DNA from: Nocardia tengchongensis
GTDB lineage: Bacteria; Actinomycetota; Actinomycetes; Mycobacteriales; Mycobacteriaceae
Direction: 5' to 3'
DNA length: 64,000 nt
NCBI RefSeq assembly: GCF_018362975.1
Contig: NZ_CP074371.1
Coordinates: 806,001-870,000 of the forward strand
Each line of letters starts with the position of its first letter. Within the stretch, counting starts at the first letter, position 1. Below are positions 29,295-38,256 of this stretch, in pieces. Under the pieces are notes generated by a model. The model was not told the origin of the DNA. It saw only the letters and a program-made list of their open reading frames with translations, and made no database searches. The translations under genes were made by a program, and so were the position numbers.

Positions 29295-29903
29295 TTACGC
29301 GGGAACCTCCGGCTCGCCGAGGGTGAGCATCAGGCGGTTGGCCCACGAGAACGACGCCGCCGACAACACCAGATCGTGCAGCTCATCGGCACCGAACCCC
29401 AACTGCCGCAAGCGGTTCAGCTGTTCATCGGTGGCGCGGGGCGGGTTCGCGGCGAGCGCGTCCACGAAATCGATGACAGCGTCCCACCTCTCGTCGATCC
29501 GCACCTCGTTGCCTTCGTCCAGCAACCGCTGCACATCGTTGGGCCGCTTGGACAACGCAGATGTGAAACGCGAATGAACGGAGGCGCAGTACTCGCACCC
29601 GTTGTGCCGGGAGGTAACGGTCGCCGCGAGTTCGCGCTCGGCGCGGGTCAATCCCCCTCGACCGTAGAAGATCTCTTTGTCGTTGGCGCTGCGATGCGCC
29701 AGCACCTCAGGGTTGCGAGCAAGTAGCCGAAAATAGGGGCCGATCCCCCGATCGCCCTCGAGCAGGGGTTTCTGCAACTCGTCGGCATCGCCCAATCGGA
29801 TGGGTTCGACCCACGGCACCCAGTCCAGCTGTTCCTGCGTGAATCCCTTTGGGCGGAGCGTGGTTTCGACGCTGCGCACCTCGCTCACGACCTGTTCACC
29901 CAT
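29295..29903 (-). CDS. Alkylhydroperoxidase-domain protein, Avi_7169-like
   Basis: A 202-residue AhpD-like protein of the carboxymuconolactone-decarboxylase superfamily. The redox motif is in RHNGCEYCASVHSRF (C-x-x-C plus His, about residues 100-114), which in AhpD proteins handles peroxide or disulfide reduction. The C-terminal helices (FGADELHDLVLSAASFSWAN) fit the peroxidase-related family that accompanies KPN_01858-type luciferase-like enzymes. ATG 29903 overlaps the end of the upstream gene by eight bases, so it is the last known member of the importer/monooxygenase operon. Confidence 0.87.
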   Translation of the reverse strand: MGEQVVSEVRSVETTLRPKGFTQEQLDWVPWVEPIRLGDADELQKPLLEGDRGIGPYFRLLARNPEVLAHRSANDKEIFYGRGGLTRAERELAATVTSRHNGCEYCASVHSRFTSALSKRPNDVQRLLDEGNEVRIDERWDAVIDFVDALAANPPRATDEQLNRLRQLGFGADELHDLVLSAASFSWANRLMLTLGEPEVPA

Positions 29904-30387
29904 GCTCCGCTCCGATCAGTGTGAGACCGGCCAGCAGCCGGACCTGGTAGTGCACGAACCCGATGAGCTGGGCAACCGTCACGATGTCGCGCTCGGACAG
30001 CCCCACCGCAGACAGCGCATCGATATCCGCGCGGGTGATGGCCGCGGGCGCGCTGGTCACCCGGGCCGCGTGCCGCAGAATCGCGGCCAGCACCGGATCG
30101 CCCTCCGCCGGCACGGTTCCCAGCCCCGAATAATGCGCCGCGAGCTCCGGCGCGCCCGCCAGCTCCGCCACCGCGACCGCCGCCGCGATCAGCCGCTCCC
30201 GGCCGACGGCCGCAGCGCCCGGACCATTCAGCAGGGCCTCGTAGACACCTTGCGTGTGCTCCACAACCGCCGGGCGTGTCGCCCGCAGCGCCCGCACCTC
30301 GTCCGCCCGCGCGCCGAGCACGGCATCGATGACATCGGCGTGGCGACCGCCAGGTGGCGGATCTTCGAGTGCGGGTGCTTCGGTCAC
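29896..30387 (-). CDS. CMD-domain protein, Avi_7170-like
   Basis: A 163-residue AhpD/CMD-fold protein without the CxxC pair. It shows HADVIDAVLGARADEVRALR near residues 14-33, LIAAAVAVAELAGAPELAAHY, and SERDIVTVAQLIGFVHYQVR near residue 135. GTG 30387 overlaps the stop of the luciferase-like gene as GTGA. A longer upstream frame covers the neighbouring gene and is not real. Lack of the redox pair suggests a structural or lyase-like role, perhaps as partner of the following CxxC-bearing protein. Confidence 0.85.
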   Translation of the reverse strand: MTEAPALEDPPPGGRHADVIDAVLGARADEVRALRATRPAVVEHTQGVYEALLNGPGAAAVGRERLIAAAVAVAELAGAPELAAHYSGLGTVPAEGDPVLAAILRHAARVTSAPAAITRADIDALSAVGLSERDIVTVAQLIGFVHYQVRLLAGLTLIGAEHG

Positions 30388-31403
30388 GGGGTGGTCCTTT
30401 CGTCGGATCGCCAACCCAGTTGCGGCGCAACCTTGGTGGCGATGAGTTCGATCGAGCGCAGGGTGGCGGCGTGGCCCGGGTCGACCGGGTGCGCCTGCAC
30501 GATGAAATCGGTGGCGTGCCGCAAGGCGGTGTCGGCGGACAACTGCTCGGCCACCTCGTCGGGGGTGCCGATATAGATGTCGCGCAGCACCTCGTCGACG
30601 GAGTTCGCCGCCTCGGGTCCGCCGAGGCCGCGGCCCAGCAGGTTCAGGAACCGGGACGCCCCGCGTTCGGCGAGAGCGCGCGCCTCGTCGTGGTCGTCGG
30701 CCACGAAAACGCCTCGGGACGCGCCGATTCGCGGTTTCGTCCCCGATGGCAGGGCATCGAGGTAGGCGTCGACCAGCGGCTGCTGGATCTCCCACAGCGT
30801 GGCGTCCGGCGCGGCCGGATCCCGCGGCTGCGCCTTCGACAGCAGCAGTCCGTCGCCGCTCCGGCCGGCCCGCTCCGCACCGCCCGCGGAGAAGGTGGCC
30901 TGCCACAGGCGATCCCGCAGTCCCGGCGCGGGCGGGTTCAGCGCGCGCTCCCCGATCAGCGGCGCACCGCCCAATGCCGCGACCACTGTCGCCAGCTTGT
31001 CCGCGTACAGCCGCTGCCGGTCGGCATCCGCCGCCTCGAATAGTTCGAAGGCGTGCCGGGACCCGCCCGCGCCGAAGCCGAGTTCGAGTCGGCCGTCGGA
31101 GAGCCGGTCCAGCACGGCCGCGTCCTCGGCGACCCGGATCGGATCCTCCAGGGCCAGGGTCACGATGGCCGTGCCGAAGCCGATTCGGGGGAAGCGGGCG
31201 GCCGCGTGCGCCAGGAACACGAACGGCGACGGCAGCCCGCCCTCGTCCGGATCCAGGTGATGCTGCGCCACCCAGGCGGTGTCGTAGCCGAGCCGTTCGG
31301 CCAGGTCGATCTGTTCCAGGGCCTGCCGGTACACCGTGGCCGCGGCCTCGGCCGGATCGGTGCGGACCAGCCGGGTGAAGAAGCCCAGGCGTCGCGCGGT
31401 CAT
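30384..31403 (-). CDS. Luciferase-like flavin-dependent monooxygenase, KPN_01858 family
   Basis: A 339-residue bacterial-luciferase-fold enzyme. Features include RLGYDTAWVAQHHLDPDEGG at about residues 37-56, ARFPRIGFGTAIVTLALEDP, and DGRLELGFGAGGSRHAFELF. These enzymes use reduced flavin and O2 to oxidise small organic substrates, often cleaving C-S, C-N or C-C bonds. The members of this subgroup co-occur with ABC importers and two AhpD-like genes, as here. ATG 31403 overlaps the livF-like stop as ATGA. A partner flavin reductase is not encoded next to it. The substrate is probably what the linked transporter imports. Confidence 0.9.
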   Translation of the reverse strand: MTARRLGFFTRLVRTDPAEAAATVYRQALEQIDLAERLGYDTAWVAQHHLDPDEGGLPSPFVFLAHAAARFPRIGFGTAIVTLALEDPIRVAEDAAVLDRLSDGRLELGFGAGGSRHAFELFEAADADRQRLYADKLATVVAALGGAPLIGERALNPPAPGLRDRLWQATFSAGGAERAGRSGDGLLLSKAQPRDPAAPDATLWEIQQPLVDAYLDALPSGTKPRIGASRGVFVADDHDEARALAERGASRFLNLLGRGLGGPEAANSVDEVLRDIYIGTPDEVAEQLSADTALRHATDFIVQAHPVDPGHAATLRSIELIATKVAPQLGWRSDERTTP

Positions 31404-32149
31404 GTCGTCACCTTTCCTAGGTAGGCATCGCGTACGGCCGGATCGCCGACCAGATCCGCCGCCGGACCGTGCAACACGATCCGGCCGCTGCGCAGCACAT
31501 TGGCGGTGTGCGCGATGCTCAGGGCCAGTTCCGCCTGCTGTTCCACGATCAGGATGGCCAGGCCCAGCTCCCGATTGAGCCGGGCGATCTCGCCCAGCAC
31601 CCGATCCACGAACAGCGGCGACAATCCCATGGTCGGCTCATCCATGCAGATGAGGCGAGGTTTGCTCATCAATGCGCGGGCGAAGGCCAGCATCTGCTGC
31701 TCACCGCCGGACAGGGTGCCCGCCCGCTGCGCGCGCCGCTCGGCCAGCCGCGGGAAATGCTCGAACAGTTCGGCGGCGCGGGCGGCCAGCACGGCGCGCC
31801 GCTCCTTGCGGATGTAGCCGCCGACGAACAGGTTCTCCTCGACGGTCATGGCCGGGAACACCCGCCGCGCCTCCGGCACCGAAGCCAGCCCCGCCCGAAT
31901 CCGCGCGGACGCCGGGGTGCCGCTCACGTCGGCGCCGTCGATGCGGACCGTGCCGGAGGTCGGCTTCAACAACCCGAGCGCGGTCTTCATGGTCGTCGAC
32001 TTGCCGGACGCATTACCGCCCAGCAGGGACACGATCTCACCGGGACGAACCGTCAGGGAGACCTCGTCGAGCGCCCGCGACGGGCCGTAATGCACCACCA
32101 CACGGTCGAATTCGAGAATCGGGGTGGCGTGTTCGTCGAACTCAGACAT
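31400..32149 (-). CDS. ABC transporter ATP-binding protein, LivF type
   Basis: A 249-residue ATPase of the branched-chain-amino-acid-type importers. Walker A is LLGGNASGKSTTMKT near residues 42-56, the signature is TLSGGEQQML, Walker B is PRLICMDEPTMGLSP, and the His switch region is replaced by IVEQQAELALS (Gln-Gln, as usual in LivF). It overlaps the LivG gene upstream by eight bases and the monooxygenase gene by four. It energises import together with LivG. Confidence 0.92.
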   Translation of the reverse strand: MSEFDEHATPILEFDRVVVHYGPSRALDEVSLTVRPGEIVSLLGGNASGKSTTMKTALGLLKPTSGTVRIDGADVSGTPASARIRAGLASVPEARRVFPAMTVEENLFVGGYIRKERRAVLAARAAELFEHFPRLAERRAQRAGTLSGGEQQMLAFARALMSKPRLICMDEPTMGLSPLFVDRVLGEIARLNRELGLAILIVEQQAELALSIAHTANVLRSGRIVLHGPAADLVGDPAVRDAYLGKVTT

Positions 32150-33077
32150 CGACGGCCACCTTTCCCCCGGCCCGGCTGCGGCCCAGATACGCCTCGATGA
32201 CGCGGGGATCCTCGAGCACCTCGTCCGGGGTGCCCGCGGCGATGATCCGGCCCTCGTCCAGCACCAGCACCCGGTCGGACAGCTCGTGGACCAGGTCCAT
32301 CTTGTGTTCGACCAGCAGCACCGTCTGCCCCTGCGCCTTCAATTCGGCCAGCTGCCGGCCGATTTCGGCGGTCTCGGTCTGGTTCATGCCCGCGGCCGGT
32401 TCGTCCAGCAACAGCAGATCCGGCGTGGAGGCGAGCGCCCGCGCGATCTCGGTGCGGCGGCGGTTGGCGTAGGACAGGGTGTAGGTCGGGTGGTCGGCGC
32501 GCGGAACCAGGCGTTCCTCGAAACGCGCCAGCTGAGCGTCGATGCGGGCCGCCGACGCGCGTCGTTCGGCGCGCGCCGCCGGAGTCGGCACCAAGGCCAC
32601 GCCCAGCTCGGCCAGCAGTGAAATCCACTTGAGCACAGGGATATCGGCCAGTGCACGCAGCGGCCGGGTGGCACGCAAGGTGGGCTGGAGACCGACGTCG
32701 ACGTTCTCGCGGACGGTCATATTGCCGAACACCCGGCCGTTCTGGAAGGTCCGCGCGATGCCCGCCGCCGCGGCGGCCTCCGGGCGACCCGGTCGAATCC
32801 GATTGCCGCGCACCAGCACTTCCCCGGAATCCGGTGTCAGCACACCGGAGATCAGGTTGACCGTCGTCGACTTGCCGGACCCGTTCGGTCCGATGATCGA
32901 GACGAATTCGCCGGGCGCGATGGAGAATTCGACTCCATCGACGGCTCGCACGCCACCGAAGGCCCGGCGCAGACCGGTGACCGTCAGCACCGCCTCGGCG
33001 GCATCAGACGCCGACCGGGCTGGACTCGTTCGCAGCGCTGTGTTCGCTTCCGGCGCTCTGTTCGTTTCGAGTGACAC
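32142..33077 (-). CDS. ABC transporter ATP-binding protein, LivG type
   Basis: A 311-residue ATPase. Walker A is IIGPNGSGKSTTVNLISG at about residues 62-79, the signature is degenerate (TLSYANRRRTEIARAL in place of LSGGxxR, typical of LivG), and Walker B is PDLLLLDEPAAGMNQ. It carries an extra N-terminal stretch of about 28 residues before the ATPase core. GTG 33077 has a strong GAGGAGG Shine-Dalgarno sequence, which supports this long start although it overlaps the permease gene by 74 bases. A GTG near residue 30 is the alternative. Confidence 0.9.
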   Translation of the reverse strand: MSLETNRAPEANTALRTSPARSASDAAEAVLTVTGLRRAFGGVRAVDGVEFSIAPGEFVSIIGPNGSGKSTTVNLISGVLTPDSGEVLVRGNRIRPGRPEAAAAAGIARTFQNGRVFGNMTVRENVDVGLQPTLRATRPLRALADIPVLKWISLLAELGVALVPTPAARAERRASAARIDAQLARFEERLVPRADHPTYTLSYANRRRTEIARALASTPDLLLLDEPAAGMNQTETAEIGRQLAELKAQGQTVLLVEHKMDLVHELSDRVLVLDEGRIIAAGTPDEVLEDPRVIEAYLGRSRAGGKVAVDV

Positions 33078-34892
33078 GATCCCTCCTCACCAGAATTCCC
33101 TGCGGCCGGAACCGCACCACCAGCAGCAACACCAAGCCGTACAACACGATTCGCCACGACGGCGCGAGCCGCAGCACCTCCGGCACGCCGATCAGCACCG
33201 CCGCGCCCAGCACCGCGCCGTACGGCGACGCCGTGCCGCCCAGCACCAGGATGGTCACCACCAGCAGTGACATCGGCAGGTTGAACACCGTCGGATCGAT
33301 GTAGGAGTACTGGTGCGCCAGCAGCGCGCCGCCGATGCCGGAGAAGAACGCCGCCACCGCGAACGCCAGCGCCTTGTAGTCGCGCACGGCACACCCGCCG
33401 AACGCGCCGCCACCTCGTCGGCCCCGATGGCCCGGATGGCCGTGCCGAGACGGGACCGCTGCACCCCGACGATGACCGCCAGCACGACGGCCAGCACTGC
33501 CAGCTCCAGACGGAAAACCTGGGTGTGCGTGGTGAATTCGTAGCCGAACACGCTGGGCGCCGGGATTCCGAAGATGCCGTAGCTGCCGCGGGTCACCGAT
33601 TCCCAGTTGCGAATGATCGCCACCGTCACGATGCCGATGCCCAGCGTCGCGATGGCCACGTAGTGGCCGCCCAGCCGCCACAGCGGCGCGGCCAGCACCG
33701 AGGACGCCACCGCGGCGACCACGCCCGCGGCCACGATGGCCGGCAGGAAGGCCCAGCCGTGCGACACGGTCAGCACCGCGGAGGTGTACGCGCCGATGGC
33801 GATCGGACCCGCCTGTCCGATGGCCAGCTGTCCCGCCGACCCGGCCACCAGCGTCATGGAGACCGCGATGATGGCGTAGGCCAGGATCTGGGTGCCCACC
33901 GAAATGCCGTAGTCGTCCGCGACCAGCGGAATCGCCACGCCCGCAACGGCGAACGCGATCAACCCGTGCCACCAGCGCACCCGCAGTTCCCGGCCGGAGC
34001 CGAGGAAGGTGCCGGTCATGGGCTCGGATTCGATGGCGGGCGGCCGGGCCAGCAGACCGCCGGGCCGCAGCACCAGGAAGATCACCAGCAGGCCGAAGGT
34101 GATCAGATCCCGGTAGCCGTCACCGAACCAGTAGATGCCGAACGCCTCCACCAGACCGAGCACGAAACCACCGACCACCGCGCCCGGAATCGAGCCCAGC
34201 CCGCCGATGGTGGCGGCCACGAACCCCGTCATGCCGACGATGCCGCCGCTGGTCGGTGAGATGTTCGAGTTGTACAGGCCGACGAAAATACCTGCCAGGC
34301 CGCCCAATCCGGAGGCGATGGCGAAGGCCAGCGACTGCACCCGGCCCACCCCGATACCCATCTGCGCGGCCGCGTCCGGATCCTGCGCGGTGGCGCGAAT
34401 GGCCAGGCCGTGGCGGCTGTAGCGCAGGAACGCCCACAGTCCCGCCATCACCGTGAGGGTGATGGCGAACATGACGACGTCCGAGGTGCCCAGGCGCACG
34501 CCGCCGACTCGAATGTTGTTGGTGGGCAGCACCTGCGGGAAGGGCCGGGTGTCCGGGCCGAACACCAGGGCGACCACGTTCTCGATGATCAGCCCCACCG
34601 CCACCGTCGCCAGCAGCGCGGCGATGGCGGGGGCGCGGCGCAGCGGCCGCACCGCCAGCACGTCGATGGCCACGCCGACCAGCGCCGTCACCGCCACCAC
34701 CACGGCCAGCGCCGCCCACCACGGCACTCCGTGCTGGGCGATCAGCCACCAGCCCAGCACCGAACCGAACGCGAAGATCGCGCCGTGCGCGAAGTTGATG
34801 ACATTGCTGACCCCGAAGATCAGCGTGATGCCCACGGCGATGAGGGCGTACGCATTGCCGTGGACCAGACCCGCGATGAGCGTGTCGAACAT
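33004..34892 (-). CDS. Fused LivH-LivM permease of a branched-chain-type ABC importer, frameshifted as sequenced
   Basis: One frame joins both permease subunits. Residues about 1-285 are LivH-like (GNAYALIAVGITLIFGVSNV, NFAHGAIFAFG). A linker with PPAIESEPMTG leads into the LivM-like half (AIIAVSMTLVAGSAGQLAIG, GGHYVAIATLGIGIVTVAII). About 15-17 membrane segments are visible. Around bases 33381-33400 the frame shifts: after DEVAARSAGV the protein continues in another frame as RDYKALAFAVAAFFSGIGG and ends at 33004. Correcting one indel gives about 629 residues. LivHM fusions are known in some actinobacteria. The ATG directly abuts the stop of the binding-protein gene. Confidence 0.88.
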
Positions 34893-36053
34893 CTACTTCT
34901 TACTTCCGACCGGCACGAATTTGCCGTTCTGCAGCACCAGTTCGATCGGCTTCACACCGCTCGGGCGGCGGGTCTGCTGATCGAAGGCGAAGGTGCCCAG
35001 CCCGATCCCGTCGAAGTCCTTGACCTCGCGCAGGCCTTTCAGCACGCCCTCGCGGGTGGCGCCGCCGGTCTTGGCGGCCTTCACCAGCACGTTGAGGGCG
35101 TCGTAGGCGTAGACATTGAAGTCGCCCGGGTCGGTGTTGAACTTGGCCTTGAACTTGGTGACGAAGCTCTGGATCTTCGGGCTCGGATCCGACGGGGTGA
35201 ACACACCGTTCACGATGTCGCCCTCGGCCGCGCTGCCCGCCAGATCGATGAACTGCGGGGTGTTCTGGCCGCCGAAGAACTGCCCGGTGAATCCGACGTC
35301 ACGCAGCTGCTTGACCACCAGCGCACCGTCGGGCCCGTAACCCAGGTGCACGAAGGCGTCCGGGTTGGCGTCGCGGCCCTTGATCAGCACCGGCCGGAAG
35401 TCCTGCGAGTCCGGCAGAATCGGTGAGGAGTAGGCGATCTCGATGCCCTTCTCCTTCGCGAACTGCTCGAAGAACTTGAAAGCCTGCTTACCCCAGTCGG
35501 TTTCGAGGTACACCACCGAAACCTTCTTGGCCTTGGACTTCACCCATTCGGCATTGCGTTCCTGGAACACGTCCAAGGTGATCGACGGGCTCCACGAATA
35601 GTCGCCGCCCTTGGTGAAATCCACCGAGGAGTTGGTGAATCCGTACTGCACCAGCTTGCCGCGGTTGTACACCGGCGACGCCGCGATCGAGGCGGGCGAG
35701 GAGAAGTCACCCAGCTCGGCGATGATCGACTGGTCACCCACGAACTTGGTGGCGATCGGCACCGTCTGCTTCGGATCCGACTGCGAATCCTCCCACTTCA
35801 GCGCGACCTTCTTGCCATCGATCCCGCCCGCCGCGTTGATCTCGTCGAGCGCCAGATCGAACCCCTGCTGCCAGAGCCGGCCGTATTCCGCGGAGCCCCC
35901 TGTCTTCGGCCCGGACACCCCGAAATAGACCGTGTCCGAACCACTTCCGGACGATTCGCTATCGCAGGCCGCCGCCAATCCCGCGACCAGCGACACCGCT
36001 CCGATACCCACCGCGATCCGGAAGCCAAGCGACCGGGACACCTTCGTGCTCAT
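34893..36053 (-). CDS. Branched-chain-amino-acid-type substrate-binding lipoprotein (LivK-like)
   Basis: A 386-residue exported receptor of the Peripla_BP_6 family. ATG 36053 opens a signal peptide (SLGFRIAVGIGAVSLVAGLA) with a weak lipobox ending AAACDS, so it is probably a lipoprotein. The mature part shows VYFGVSGPKTGGSAEYGRLW, GFDLALDEINAAGGIDGKKV, and FVHLGYGPDGALVVKQL, typical two-lobed amino-acid or amide receptor features. A TACTTT element nine bases before the ATG and the absence of a Shine-Dalgarno sequence suggest a leaderless transcript. It is the first gene of the seven-gene operon running to 29295. The ligand is unknown. Confidence 0.92.
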   Translation of the reverse strand: MSTKVSRSLGFRIAVGIGAVSLVAGLAAACDSESSGSGSDTVYFGVSGPKTGGSAEYGRLWQQGFDLALDEINAAGGIDGKKVALKWEDSQSDPKQTVPIATKFVGDQSIIAELGDFSSPASIAASPVYNRGKLVQYGFTNSSVDFTKGGDYSWSPSITLDVFQERNAEWVKSKAKKVSVVYLETDWGKQAFKFFEQFAKEKGIEIAYSSPILPDSQDFRPVLIKGRDANPDAFVHLGYGPDGALVVKQLRDVGFTGQFFGGQNTPQFIDLAGSAAEGDIVNGVFTPSDPSPKIQSFVTKFKAKFNTDPGDFNVYAYDALNVLVKAAKTGGATREGVLKGLREVKDFDGIGLGTFAFDQQTRRPSGVKPIELVLQNGKFVPVGSKK

Positions 36054-36154
36054 GTGCAGAAAAGTAGCCAGGGCCACCGGAAACGGACAGCATTGCAATC
36101 ACCCTGATGGCAACGACCAGCGTTGTCGCCGGGAATGAGTTGCGAGCCAGTCGC

Positions 36155-36793
36155 TTACGAGGCCAGGTGCGCGCTCAGCCAGGCCGGGAACTCGGTCAGG
36201 TCGCGCAGCACCACGTCCGCGCCCGCCGCCGACAACTCCTCGGCCGAGTAGGGCCCGGTGGTCACCGCCACCGAGGTCGCGTCGGCCACCGCGGCCGCCC
36301 GCACGTCCCCGAGATGGTCCCCCACATAGATCGAGGCGCCGCGCGCACGCAGTACCTCGCCCTTCTCCTCCGCCCAAGCGCCGCCGACCAATTCGTCGAC
36401 CGCCAGGCCCAGATGGTCGAGATGCAGCTGCGCGTGCGGGCCGTTCTTGGCCGTGATCACCAGCACCCGGCCACCGGCCCGGTGCACGGCGGCCAGCGCG
36501 TCCACCACGCCGGGCAGATGATCCGACGCGTGCACCGCCAGCTCCGGATACATCTCCCGGTACATCGTCACGATCCCCGGCACCTCGTGCTCGGGGAACC
36601 ACTGCGCCGCCTCGTGGGCCAGCGGCGGGCCCAGCCGTGACACCGCCAGCTCCGAATCGATCGGCACCCCGGTCTTCGCGGCGACCGCGTCCCACACCGC
36701 GGCGATCCCCGGCCGCGAGTCGATCAGCGTCATATCCAGGTCGAACCCGACCACGAGACCACCGGCGGAACCGCTCGCATCATCAACAGCCAC
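36155..36793 (-). CDS. HAD-superfamily hydrolase
   Basis: A 212-residue phosphatase-like protein. Motif I is VVGFDLDMTLIDSRPG (nucleophile and acid Asp, about residues 14-29), motif II is VLVITAKNGPHAQ, and motifs III/IV are around EEKGEVLR and ASIYVGDHLGDVRAA. A helical cap of the phosphoglycolate-phosphatase type lies between motifs I and II. It is a soluble enzyme for small phosphate esters; the substrate is unknown. Start GTG 36793. The transcription unit appears to be single. Confidence 0.87.
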   Translation of the reverse strand: MAVDDASGSAGGLVVGFDLDMTLIDSRPGIAAVWDAVAAKTGVPIDSELAVSRLGPPLAHEAAQWFPEHEVPGIVTMYREMYPELAVHASDHLPGVVDALAAVHRAGGRVLVITAKNGPHAQLHLDHLGLAVDELVGGAWAEEKGEVLRARGASIYVGDHLGDVRAAAVADATSVAVTTGPYSAEELSAAGADVVLRDLTEFPAWLSAHLAS

Positions 36794-36937
36794 GCCCCGA
36801 CCCTACGGCCTGCCGTTTCAGGCTCCACGCCCCGACCAGCGCCCCTGTGACCCGCGCAACCGCACGCCGCCGCACGCGAACCCGGCCGGGCGAAAATCGG
36901 GGGCGAAGCCACCGATCCTCGTTTTAGGCTCGACCGC

Positions 36938-37786
36938 ATGCCGAGTGATCAGGGAACGCTGTTCTGTGGAACCGAGCTGGCCGCGCGCATCGAGGGCGTC
37001 GAAACCGAGCTGATCGCCAAGGGCAGCGCGGCCGCCGCCGCCCGGCTCGGTCCGGACGCCGGCTTCGTGGTCCCGATCGCGGGTGGGGTGGCGTCCTTCG
37101 CCGAGGACGGGTCGCCACTGAACAAGGTGGCCGGGCTCGGCTTCGCGGGGATACCGGACGAGGCCGAGCTCGACGAGATCGAGCGACTGTTCGCGGCCCG
37201 CAAGACGCCGGTGCAGGCCGAGGTATCCCAACTCGGCGACCCCGGTATCGGGGAACTGCTCACCGGACGCGGGTATCGGCTGGTGTCGTTCGAGAACGTG
37301 CTCGGCCTGGAGCTCGACGGCGAACGCGCCGCGCGGGTGGCGGACGGCGTCGACATCCGCTCCAGCGGCGAGGACGAATTCGATGCCTGGCTCGACGTGG
37401 TCGCGACCGGCTTCGCGCATCCCGACACCCAGGGTGTCGCCTCCCACGAGGAATTCCCGGCCGACATCATCGCCCGCGCCATGCGCGACCTGACCGGCGC
37501 GGCGGGCGTCCAGCGGTATCTCGCCCGGCGTGCCGGCGACGTGGCGGGCGGCGCGAGCCTGCGCCTGTCCGGCGGTATCGCCCAACTCACCGGCGCGGCA
37601 ACCCATCCCGCGCAGCGGCGGCACGGCGTGCAATCGTCACTGCTGTCGGTCCGCCTGGCCGAGGCGGCCGCGGCGGGCTGCGACATCGCGGTGGTCACCA
37701 CCCAGCCCGGGTCGAAATCCCAGCAGAACGTCCAGCGGCAAGGCTTCGCGCTGCTCTACACCCGGGCCATCCTGGTCAAGGGCTGA
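36938..37786 (+). CDS. GNAT-family acetyltransferase
   Basis: A 282-residue protein whose C-terminal part is a GNAT fold. The acetyl-CoA loop is seen as THPAQRRHGVQSSLLSVRL at about residues 228-246, followed by GCDIAVVTTQPGSKSQQNVQ and QGFALLYTRAILVK. The N-terminal half (GTELAARIEGVETELIAKGS) resembles the first half of the double-domain GNAT proteins common in actinobacteria. Acceptor unknown. Start ATG 36938, 144 bases from the divergent HAD gene. Confidence 0.85.
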   Translation: MPSDQGTLFCGTELAARIEGVETELIAKGSAAAAARLGPDAGFVVPIAGGVASFAEDGSPLNKVAGLGFAGIPDEAELDEIERLFAARKTPVQAEVSQLGDPGIGELLTGRGYRLVSFENVLGLELDGERAARVADGVDIRSSGEDEFDAWLDVVATGFAHPDTQGVASHEEFPADIIARAMRDLTGAAGVQRYLARRAGDVAGGASLRLSGGIAQLTGAATHPAQRRHGVQSSLLSVRLAEAAAAGCDIAVVTTQPGSKSQQNVQRQGFALLYTRAILVKG

Positions 37787-37818
37787 CCACCCGTGCGCGC
37801 CGGCCGAGGGCCGCGGCG

Positions 37819-38256
37819 TCAGTTCGGCAGCCGGTGCGCGGCAATCGGTTTCAGGTGCTCGCGCAGCAGGTCCCCGTCCGCGCCGAAGAGCTGCTCGTCG
37901 GTGTCGACGGCGATCCGCACGCCCCGGCTCGCCAATTCCCTTCCCTCGGCGGTGAGTTCGATGCGCAGCACGCGAGCGTCGGCCGGATCGGCGCGCCGCG
38001 CCAGCAGGCCGCGCTCCTCCAGGCCGCGAATCACCTTGGACGCCATCATCCGATCCGCGCCCGACATGTCGGCCACCTGCTGCTGGGTCGGCAGCTCCCC
38101 CGCCCGGCTCAACCACCCGGCCGAGGCCAGCAGGTTGAACTGGGTGGGGGTGAGCCCGAGCGCGCGCAGATTGCGTTCCAGCGTCGCCCGCCACTCCAGG
38201 GCGGCGTGGTGCAGCCAGAAGCCCGGACTCATCAGCGGTCCCCGTGGTTCAGCCAC
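37819..38256 (-). CDS. MarR-family transcriptional regulator
   Basis: A 145-residue winged-helix regulator. The core is clear: LGLTPTQFNLLASAGWLSRA, PTQQQVADMSGADRMMASKV, RGLEERGLLARRADPADARV (wing), and LTAEGRELASRG. Start GTG 38256 overlaps the stop of the SRPBCC gene by eight bases; ATG 38232 is an alternative. It is the second gene of a two-gene operon whose promoter carries palindromes that it probably binds, so it should repress both itself and the SRPBCC gene. Confidence 0.9.
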   Translation of the reverse strand: MAEPRGPLMSPGFWLHHAALEWRATLERNLRALGLTPTQFNLLASAGWLSRAGELPTQQQVADMSGADRMMASKVIRGLEERGLLARRADPADARVLRIELTAEGRELASRGVRIAVDTDEQLFGADGDLLREHLKPIAAHRLPN

